Below, in pieces: positions 15,017 through 21,160 of a stretch of DNA of 21,160 nt. The DNA is from Gemmatimonadota bacterium (lineage in GTDB: Bacteria; Gemmatimonadota; Gemmatimonadetes; Gemmatimonadales; GWC2-71-9), in contig QHUE01000071.1 of NCBI GenBank assembly GCA_003221825.1, positions 1 through 21,160 on the forward strand. Direction: 5' to 3'. Position numbers and translations under genes: made by a program. The stretch's first letter is position 1. Every line of letters starts with the position of its first letter. The notes under the pieces were generated by a model. That model saw nothing but the letters and a program-made list of their open reading frames with translations, had not been told where the DNA came from and did no database searches.

Positions 15017-17394
15017 CGCTCCGGCGCAGCATCGTCCTGGCGCTAGCAGCCGTCCTGCTGGCGGTGCCGGCGGCTGCACAACAGCGCCGGGCTCGCCGCC
15101 CTGCGCCGCCCCCCGCCCCCGCCCCCGCCGCTCGCCGCCCCATCGCCGCCGCCGTCATCCCGACGCCGCGGTCGGTGCTCGGGTTCGAGCCGGGTGACGA
15201 TCGCAAGCTCGTCGAATGGCCCGTCCTCGTGCGCTATTTCGAGGCGCTCGCCAAAGCGAGTGATCGCGTCGACTACCGGGAGCTCGGCAAGACCACACTC
15301 GGCGCACCGTTCATCGCGCTCGTGATCTCGAGTCCACAAAACCTCAAGCGGCTCGACTATTACCGGCAGCTCAACGCCAACCTCGCCGATCCCCGCACAT
15401 TTCGGACGAGTCGCGCCGCGCGCGACGCCCTGCAGGCGGGCAAGACGATCGTTCTCATCACGTCCAGCGTCCATTCCACGGAGGTCGGCGGCCATCTCTC
15501 GCCGGTGGCCCTCGCGTACCGTCTGGCGACCGACACGGGCGCCACGACGCGGGCCATTCTCGACAATGTGATTCTTTGGCTCGTCCCCTCGTTGAATCCT
15601 GACGGGGTCACGATCGTGGCCAAGTGGTACAATCGCACACTCGGCACCACCGCCGAGGGCACGGCACCGCCGGAGCTGTACCACCACTACGCCGGCCACG
15701 ACAACAACCGCGACTGGTACGCGTTCACCCAGGTCGAAACGCGGCTCACCGTCGACTCGCTGTACAACGTGTGGCATCCGCAGATCGTGCATGACATCCA
15801 TCAAATGGATGCGAACGGCGCCCGCCTGTTTCTGCCGCCCTACCTCGACCCCGTCGAACCGAACGTCGATCCGCTGCTCATCGACGGCGTGAACGCGCTC
15901 GGCAGCGCGATGGCGTGGGAGCTCGCCGGTCAGGGCAAGACGGGGATTTCGATCAACTCGACGTACGACGCCTGGACGCCGGCTCGCGCCTATCAGCACT
16001 ACCACGGCGGTGTGCGGATTCTGTCCGAGACGGCGAGCGCGGACCTTGCGACGCCGGTCGACATCCCGTTCGATCGGTTGCAGGCGCGCGCGCGCGGCTA
16101 CAACCCGCGTGAGCGGTCGTGGAATTTCACGAATCCCTGGCGCGGCGGCCGCTGGTCGTTGCGCGACATCGTCTCGTATCAGACGGAAGGCGCCTACGCG
16201 CTGCTCGTCCATGCGGCGCGCGAGCGCGAGCGCTGGCTTGCCAACTTCTTCAACGTCGAGACGCATGCCGTCCGCGGCTGGCGGGAATGGCCGTACGCCT
16301 ACGTCATCCCCGCCCGCCAGGACTCGGTCGCGCTGAGCGCGATGCTGGGGATCCTGCGGCGCGGCGGCGTCGAGATTCGCACCGCACTGCAATCGTTCAG
16401 CCTCCAGGGCCAGCGCCATGCAGCCGGAACGTATGTCATCGTGTTACGGCAACCGTACGCGGCGTTCGCCAAGACACTGCTCGAGGTGCAGCACTACCCC
16501 GACCGCCGGCAGTATCCCGGCGGGCCGCCGGAGCGGCCGTATGACGTCACCGCGCACACCCTGCCGTTGCTCATGGGTGTGACCGCGATTGCGGCCAACG
16601 ACTCGTTACGCGTGCCGTTGTCCGCGCCGATCACGCCGCGGATCGTGTCCCCCGTCCCACCGCTGCATGAAACGGACTTGGAGCCTGCGGTCCGTATCGG
16701 CCTCTACAAATCCTACGACGCGACGATCGATGAGGGGTGGACGCGCTGGGTATTCGACACCTGGAAGGTGCCGTACACGTCGCTCGTCGATTCGGTGGTG
16801 CGCGCAGGCAAGCTGCGCGACCAGTTCGACGTGATCATCCTGCCGGATCAACGCCCGAGCGAGATCCTCGAAGGGTTGCCGCCGCGCTATCCCGCGCCGT
16901 ACGCCGGTGGCATCGGTCCCGACGGGAGCGACGCACTGCGACAGTTCGTCACGGACGGCGGGACGCTCATCGCGCTGAATGAGGCGAGCCGATTTGCGAT
17001 TCAGGCGCTGCTCTTGCCGGTGCGCAACGTGCTCGAAGCGATTAGTGACGAGGATTTCTACGCACCGGGGTCGATCTTCCGGCTCGAGCTCGACACGTCG
17101 CATGCGGTCGCGCGCGGCATGCCGCGCGAAGCGGTCGGCTGGTTTCAAGGAGGTCCGGCGTTTGAAGTGCTCGACTCCACCGTGACGCACGTGATCGGTC
17201 GCTGGCCGGAAGATCCGACGCGCGTCTTGCTCTCGGGCTGGGTACTGCATCCCGAACGCATCGCCGGAAAGGCCGCGATCCTCGATGTGCAACAAGGAAC
17301 GGGACACGTCATCCTGTTCGGGATCCGGCCGCAATATCGCGGCCAGAGCATCGCGTCTTACCCGCTGCTATTCAACAGCTTACGTCTCAAGTGA
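15013..17394 (+). CDS. Secreted M14-family zinc carboxypeptidase-like protein
   Basis: The 793-aa protein starts at TTG 15013, which overlaps the S9 stop as TTGA. It has a signal peptide (TLRRSIVLALAAVLLAVPAAAQQ), then a Pro/Ala/Arg-rich linker (RRPAPPPAPAPAARRP) to about residue 45. The M14 domain shows the zinc motif HSTE (His154, Glu157), NPDG, NNRDWY, a further candidate ligand in VHDIHQM (His260 or His263) and a candidate catalytic Glu339 in LSETAS. The C-terminal part (about 550-793) resembles a glutamine-amidotransferase-like (GATase1) fold found in this large M14 subgroup. The open frame continues far upstream, but that part lies inside the S9 gene and is not real. With the S9 enzyme it probably forms a pathway for degrading peptides outside the cytoplasm. 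Confidence 0.87.
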   Translation: MTLRRSIVLALAAVLLAVPAAAQQRRARRPAPPPAPAPAARRPIAAAVIPTPRSVLGFEPGDDRKLVEWPVLVRYFEALAKASDRVDYRELGKTTLGAPFIALVISSPQNLKRLDYYRQLNANLADPRTFRTSRAARDALQAGKTIVLITSSVHSTEVGGHLSPVALAYRLATDTGATTRAILDNVILWLVPSLNPDGVTIVAKWYNRTLGTTAEGTAPPELYHHYAGHDNNRDWYAFTQVETRLTVDSLYNVWHPQIVHDIHQMDANGARLFLPPYLDPVEPNVDPLLIDGVNALGSAMAWELAGQGKTGISINSTYDAWTPARAYQHYHGGVRILSETASADLATPVDIPFDRLQARARGYNPRERSWNFTNPWRGGRWSLRDIVSYQTEGAYALLVHAARERERWLANFFNVETHAVRGWREWPYAYVIPARQDSVALSAMLGILRRGGVEIRTALQSFSLQGQRHAAGTYVIVLRQPYAAFAKTLLEVQHYPDRRQYPGGPPERPYDVTAHTLPLLMGVTAIAANDSLRVPLSAPITPRIVSPVPPLHETDLEPAVRIGLYKSYDATIDEGWTRWVFDTWKVPYTSLVDSVVRAGKLRDQFDVIILPDQRPSEILEGLPPRYPAPYAGGIGPDGSDALRQFVTDGGTLIALNEASRFAIQALLLPVRNVLEAISDEDFYAPGSIFRLELDTSHAVARGMPREAVGWFQGGPAFEVLDSTVTHVIGRWPEDPTRVLLSGWVLHPERIAGKAAILDVQQGTGHVILFGIRPQYRGQSIASYPLLFNSLRLK

Positions 17395-17413
17395 GACCAA
17401 TCCTTGCCCAGTC

Positions 17414-17443
17414 AGGGGTCAATTTCCTATGTTGGTTGCCCCT
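17414..17443 (+). promoter_or_regulatory. Leader hairpin masking the ribosome binding site of the glycoside hydrolase gene
   Basis: AGGGG then CAA (17414-17422, with one bulged T) pairs with TTG then CCCCT (17436-17443). The 5' arm contains the only SD-like sequence, the first ATG (17429) lies in the loop, and the second ATG (17444) follows immediately. It could control initiation; the pairing is short and the idea is untested. Confidence 0.35.
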
Positions 17444-18631
17444 ATGAAGTTGGCTCGGCAAGCAAGCGCTATCTTGCTCTGGGCCGCGACATCAAGTCGC
17501 GGCCTTTTTGCCCAACAGTTGCCGACGTCGCCCGAGACGATGCAGCTGCGCGGCGTCGAGCTGCGCTACGTCCTGCCGGATCCCCTGTTCGAGAATGCGC
17601 AAGCCGCGCAGCCGATCAAAGCGCTGTATGTGAACGCGTGGGCGTTTGGCTCAGGCAAGCTCGCGCAGCTGGTCCGGCTGGCAGACTCCACCGAGATCAA
17701 CGGCTTCGTCGTCGACGTGAAAGACGACACGGGCTGCCTGCTGTATCCCTCCGAGGTCAAGGTCGCGCAGGAGATCGGCGCCACCAAGTGCGTGCGCACG
17801 CGCGACGTGCAGTCGCGGCTCGACACGTTGCGCGCGCACGACATCTATGCCATTGCGCGCATCGTCGTCGCGAAGGATCCGCTGCTCGCCGAACACCGGC
17901 CCAAATGGTCGGTGCAGAATCGCGATGGGAGCGGGTTGTGGCGCGATCGGATCGGCACCGCATGGGTGGACGCGTTCAATGATTCGGTCTGGATCTACGC
18001 CGCGCAGCTCGCGCAGGAAGCAGTACGGCTCGGCTTCAACGAGGTGCAATTCGACTACGTGCGGTTCCCCGACGAACCCAAGGAAGCGTTGGCGCAGGCG
18101 GTCTTCGCCGCGCGCAAACGGGGCGAGACGCAGCGCGAGGGTGTGCAGGCGGGGATCGCCATTCTCACCCAGCGGATTCAACCCCTCGGCGTCCCGGTCA
18201 CGTTCGACATTTTTGGCCTGACGTCGGCCGCGACCGGTGACCTGGGAATCGGCCAGGTGTGGGAAGACTTCGTCTCGGTGGCCGACGTGGTGTTACCGAT
18301 GGTGTACCCCAGCCACTACTACAAGGGCAGTTATGGCCTCGCGTGGCCGAACGGCGAGCCGTATCGCGTCGTCTTCCATGCGTTGAGCGAAGCGCTCGAG
18401 CGCTCGCGGCCGCTCGCCAGGGCCGCGACGATTCGTCCTTTCCTCCAGGCGTTCACGCTTGGCCGGCGCAAGCCGCGCTACACGCCGCACGAGATCCGCG
18501 AGCAGATCCGCGCGGCCGAAGAGCTGGGCATCAGAACGTGGGTGCTGTGGAATCCCCGCAGCGTGTATCAGCGCGACTCACTGCGCCCGTATCGCGATCA
18601 AGTCGTGACCATTACGGGTGGCGCACAGTAG
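17429..18631 (+). CDS. Secreted putative glycoside hydrolase, DUF4015 family
   Basis: The protein has a signal peptide (MKLARQASAILLWAATSSRG, then LFAQQ) and a TIM-barrel-like domain typical of DUF4015. Features are ALYVNAWAFGSGKL, INGFVVDVKDDTG, GFNEVQFDYVRFPDE (Asp209 and Asp215 with Arg212 between) and VVLPMVYPSHYYKGSYG, ending in IRTWVLWNPRSVY. These are the usual positions for catalytic acids in clan-type alpha-amylase-like barrels, but the substrate is unknown. Two in-frame starts are possible. ATG 17429 has AGGGG 10 nt upstream and gives 400 aa; ATG 17444 gives the more typical MKLARQ signal start. It lies 34 nt after the M14 gene. A terminator-like hairpin sits inside the signal-peptide codons. 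Confidence 0.8.
   Translation: MLVAPMKLARQASAILLWAATSSRGLFAQQLPTSPETMQLRGVELRYVLPDPLFENAQAAQPIKALYVNAWAFGSGKLAQLVRLADSTEINGFVVDVKDDTGCLLYPSEVKVAQEIGATKCVRTRDVQSRLDTLRAHDIYAIARIVVAKDPLLAEHRPKWSVQNRDGSGLWRDRIGTAWVDAFNDSVWIYAAQLAQEAVRLGFNEVQFDYVRFPDEPKEALAQAVFAARKRGETQREGVQAGIAILTQRIQPLGVPVTFDIFGLTSAATGDLGIGQVWEDFVSVADVVLPMVYPSHYYKGSYGLAWPNGEPYRVVFHALSEALERSRPLARAATIRPFLQAFTLGRRKPRYTPHEIREQIRAAEELGIRTWVLWNPRSVYQRDSLRPYRDQVVTITGGAQ
17482..17509 (+). terminator. Intrinsic-terminator structure inside the 5' coding region of the glycoside hydrolase
   Basis: A perfect 9-bp stem, GGCCGCGAC (17482-17490) with GTCGCGGCC (17496-17504), has loop ATCAA and is followed at once by TTTTT. In form this is a textbook terminator. 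It lies about 53 nt into the gene, in codons for the end of the signal peptide. It could end the peptidase transcript, or act as an attenuator that ribosomes must override. Confidence 0.55.
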
Positions 18632-18647
18632 CGCCATATTCTCCCAC

Positions 18648-19367
18648 ATGAGAAAAATGTTGCTCTCCCTCGCCTGCGCCGGGGCTGTCGTTGCGTGCTC
18701 GGATGCCGGCGGCGTCGATCCCGACGCGATTCCCGGACCTGAGCTGATCGCCGTCCGCATGGCGCTCGACTCTGCTTTCGTGCACGACACCGCTCTGGAC
18801 CCGGCGTTCACCGGTGACTCTGGCCTCTACGCGCTGATGTCGGCCCTCGTCTTCCCCTTCATGGATCGCGCAACGCGCATCCCGGCGGGGTCGGACACTA
18901 CCCGGGTCGTAGGAATAGAGTTCGACATCGATGCGACGCAGGGCGGGTCGCACGTGACGAGCAATCTGACCGCGATCCTGGCCTGGAAAGGTTACCAGGC
19001 CGCCACGAACACGATGGACACCGTGTTCTTCCTGCTCGGGTCGGGCCGCGCGCCGGTCATGGACTCGCTGTGGTCACGCTTCACGCTCGACACGGCGGGC
19101 ACGGGGACCGGTTTTGTGATCCACCAGGCCACCGATTCGACCGTAACGACTTGGCTCTCGCGGGGTGGGCATTTGCATACAACCTCGAGCGCCTATGGCA
19201 CCGCGCGCGGGACAGCGACGTTCAACGTCGCTCGCGGCACGTTGAACGGAGATTTGACGATTACCGCGAAATTGGTTCCGGATTCGACGACGACGGTGAC
19301 ATCGGCGCTGGACTTTGGGAGCGGCGCACGCGCTGTGAAGGTCCAGATCCGCGGAACCCTGCCCTAG
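18648..19367 (+). CDS. Predicted lipoprotein of unknown function
   Basis: This is not a family I recognise. ATG 18648 gives 239 aa with a lipoprotein signal, MRKMLLSLACAGAVVAC, in which VVAC is the lipobox (Cys17). The mature part is rich in Thr, Ser, Asp and Gly with alternating hydrophobic residues (TGTGFVIHQATDSTVTTWL, GTATFNVARGTLNGDLTIT), suggesting a beta-sandwich. The open frame starts 30 nt earlier but overlaps the hydrolase stop and lacks a signal there. No ribosome binding site is clear; the gap to the hydrolase stop is 16 nt, so co-transcription is likely. The stop is in CTAG, shared with the convergent dehydratase gene. Confidence 0.7.
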   Translation: MRKMLLSLACAGAVVACSDAGGVDPDAIPGPELIAVRMALDSAFVHDTALDPAFTGDSGLYALMSALVFPFMDRATRIPAGSDTTRVVGIEFDIDATQGGSHVTSNLTAILAWKGYQAATNTMDTVFFLLGSGRAPVMDSLWSRFTLDTAGTGTGFVIHQATDSTVTTWLSRGGHLHTTSSAYGTARGTATFNVARGTLNGDLTITAKLVPDSTTTVTSALDFGSGARAVKVQIRGTLP

Positions 19368-21160
19368 CGAGCAGTCTCCAGGACAATCCCAGGCGACCAG
19401 ACCGTGATGTAGCCGGTGATAGCCGACGCCGCGACCGTGTACGGATTGGCGAGATAGAGCTGACCGGGGCCTGAGCGCCCCGGGAAGTTGCGGTTGATCG
19501 CGCTGATCGTCACCTCTTCGCGCGTCTTCGACACCCCCGGCCCCGCATTGATGCAGGCACCGCACGAGGGCTCGAGGAACGTGGCGCCCACTTGCCGGAA
19601 GACGTCCAGGTAGCCGCGCTCTTCGCAGTACCGCTTCACGTCCTGCGACCCACACTGAATGAAGAAGCGCACCCACGGCGCCACCCGCTCGCCGCGCCCC
19701 GCCGCCTCGGCGAGCACCCGGGCGTACATGTCCATGTCTTCTTTCTTGCCGGCCGTGCAGGACCCCGCGTATGCGATGTCGACCTTGATGCGGTGCGCGA
19801 CGTCGTCGATGTGGAGCCCGTTCCCCGGGTCGCCCGGCAACGCGATCATCGGGCGAACGCTCGCCGCATCGATCTCGATGACCTCGCAGTACTCGGCGCC
19901 AGGGTCGCTCGTGAGCCCGGCGCACAGCCGCTCGGCCTCGGTGCGGGACATCCGGCGGTAGTCCATCAGGTATGCAACGGTCTTGTCGTCGGGGGCCACG
20001 TAGCCCGTGAACCCACCCACCTCGGCCGTCATGTTGGTCATCGTGGCGCGTTCGTCGACCGACAGCGCCTCGACAGCATCGCCACAGTACTCCACCAGCT
20101 TGCCGATCGCCTTGCCGGTTTTGACGTACGGATGGCGCAGGACCTCGAGCATGAAGTCTTTGGCGGTGACGTTGTCGGGCTTCTGGCCGGTGATCACGAC
20201 CTTCACCGTCTCCGGCACCTGCAGGCGGACGTCCCTGGTGATCCAGGAGTTGAAGATGGCGGTCGTGCCGACGCCGAACGCCACGCAGCCCACGGCGCCG
20301 GCGTGCGGCGTGTGCGAATCGGAGCCGATGATCACCTGACCGGGGAGCGCGTGCGCCTCGAGAATCTTCGAGTGACAGATCGCCTCGGAGCCGTGGTGGC
20401 CGAGGCGCAGCTCGCCGTAGAGCTTGATCCCCTGGGCTGTCGCAAACTCGCGCTGCTTCTTCTCGAGCTGCAGCGCCACGTCGAGCAACCCTTCCTTCAC
20501 GCGCTCCGGCGTCATCGCCTCCGGCAGGAACGTGAGATGGTCGCGGAACATGAGGATCGAGCCGGGATCGTTGACCTTGGCGTCTTTCCCCACGAGCTGC
20601 TCGAAGAAGATCGCGGCCATCGGCGTCACGTACTCGTGGCTGAAACGGATGTCGGTGAGTACGAACCCTTCGTCACCGGGCTTCACCGCGGGCACGCCGA
20701 TCTTGCCCTTCGCCGGATCGACGACCCAGCGGCGCGCCAGAATCTTCTCGCCCAGCGTCATCGCCCGCGGCGTGGTCTCCGGCGGATGGAGCACGACCTC
20801 GCCCCGCAGGCGCGCCATGTTGTAATTGAATAGCCCGCCGTGCTCGATGATGCCGCGGGTGATCTCGCCCTCGCCGGCGGTGAACGCCGAGAGCGGGATA
20901 TCCTCCCCGCGCCGCACTTTGTCGAGCATCACAAAGTCGGTCGTCGTCAGCACGCCGAGGTTCTGGCAGTTCTCGCGGTAGATGCGCTCGATGCTTTCCG
21001 CCACGACGAGCTTGATACCGGCGCACATCTCGGCATAGGGCGACTGCTCGCGGGACGATCCTTTGCCGCGACGCTTGCCGCTTACGGCCGCAACGAACCC
21101 GCCGCGCTTCACGGCGCCGCGGGTGATAGGGAACTCATCGCGGCACTTGAGTCCGAGGTA
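19364..21160 (-). CDS. Aconitase / isopropylmalate dehydratase-like enzyme with swivel domain first (5' end outside window)
   Basis: This is a [4Fe-4S] hydro-lyase of the aconitase superfamily. About 598 residues are visible, and the frame is open to the right edge, so the start is missing (a GTG at 21112 is internal). The visible N-terminus is a small-subunit (LeuD-like) swivel domain: GKRRGKGSSREQSPYAEMCA and IERIYRENCQNLGV. It is followed by the large-subunit (LeuC-like) catalytic domains with GSDSHTPHAGAVG, AGSCTAGKKEDM and EPSCGACIN. The three cluster cysteines are at 19759-19757, 19564-19562 and 19555-19553. This swivel-first order is that of AcnB, opposite to AcnA. Citrate-cycle, leucine or other substrate use cannot be fixed. 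It ends at CTAG, shared with the convergent lipoprotein. Confidence 0.85.
   Translation of the reverse strand, partial: YLGLKCRDEFPITRGAVKRGGFVAAVSGKRRGKGSSREQSPYAEMCAGIKLVVAESIERIYRENCQNLGVLTTTDFVMLDKVRRGEDIPLSAFTAGEGEITRGIIEHGGLFNYNMARLRGEVVLHPPETTPRAMTLGEKILARRWVVDPAKGKIGVPAVKPGDEGFVLTDIRFSHEYVTPMAAIFFEQLVGKDAKVNDPGSILMFRDHLTFLPEAMTPERVKEGLLDVALQLEKKQREFATAQGIKLYGELRLGHHGSEAICHSKILEAHALPGQVIIGSDSHTPHAGAVGCVAFGVGTTAIFNSWITRDVRLQVPETVKVVITGQKPDNVTAKDFMLEVLRHPYVKTGKAIGKLVEYCGDAVEALSVDERATMTNMTAEVGGFTGYVAPDDKTVAYLMDYRRMSRTEAERLCAGLTSDPGAEYCEVIEIDAASVRPMIALPGDPGNGLHIDDVAHRIKVDIAYAGSCTAGKKEDMDMYARVLAEAAGRGERVAPWVRFFIQCGSQDVKRYCEERGYLDVFRQVGATFLEPSCGACINAGPGVSKTREEVTISAINRNFPGRSGPGQLYLANPYTVAASAITGYITVWSPGIVLETAR

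Noticed and set aside
12482..15079. Very long open frame on the minus strand (865 codons)
   Set aside because: It lies antisense to the S9 peptidase, which has full catalytic motifs and a signal peptide. The antisense product is an Arg-rich, motif-free shadow caused by high GC.
18620..18635. Hairpin GGCGC/GCGCC over the glycoside hydrolase stop as a terminator
   Set aside because: Only 5 bp and no T-tract; the following lipoprotein gene begins 13 nt later.
21110..21112. GTG at 21112 as the start of the aconitase-like gene
   Set aside because: The frame is open to the window edge with swivel-domain-like residues (YLGLKCRDEFPITRG) before it, so the gene begins outside.

Overview
The window is high-GC DNA that is almost fully coding, with about 18 genes and no tRNA, rRNA, CRISPR array, insertion sequence or prophage visible. 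The gene repertoire suggests an environmental member of the Gemmatimonadota or a near relative. It includes paired OmpA proteins with thrombospondin type-3 repeats, secreted S9 and M14 peptidases, a secreted DUF4015-type glycoside hydrolase, an IspH with an N-terminal extension and a permuted aconitase-like enzyme. That placement is inferred from gene style; there is no marker gene in the window.

Layout. From 2685 leftward to 1 (minus strand) is a probable operon: a PAS–Fis regulator, a hot-dog acyl-CoA thioesterase, a small lipoprotein, a damaged Gfo/Idh/MocA oxidoreductase and the start of ispH. The junctions from the thioesterase to the oxidoreductase are 4-nt stop/start overlaps with non-ATG starts (CTGA, GTGA). 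A divergent TetR regulator (2762-3253) converges on a DEAH-type helicase (3250-5814), and the two share a CTAG stop. Next, still on the minus strand, are a small Tyr/Arg-rich secreted protein with its own terminator, and a two-gene unit at 7407-6275. That unit consists of a selenoprotein W-like (Rdx) gene with an in-frame UGA, overlapping a 6-phosphofructokinase by GTGA.

From 7469 to 19367 everything is on the plus strand. It starts with a membrane GAF chemoreceptor-like protein, then two tandem OmpA/TSP3 paralogs ending at a strong terminator. After that come an S9 peptidase and an M14 peptidase coupled by TTGA, the DUF4015 hydrolase and a lipoprotein. The lipoprotein converges, again through CTAG, on an aconitase/isopropylmalate-dehydratase-like gene that runs off the right edge.

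The most notable item is the hidden selenoprotein gene at 7168-7407. It reads as a complete Rdx/SelW protein only if the UGA at 7377-7375 is decoded as selenocysteine, at the second position of the CxxC redox motif. A hairpin with a GGUCU apical loop lies 21 nt downstream of the UGA. Also notable: the phosphofructokinase lacks a block that normally carries fructose-6-phosphate-binding residues, the oxidoreductase has lost much of its nucleotide-binding fold with a frame change, and a textbook intrinsic terminator sits inside the signal-peptide codons of the glycoside hydrolase.
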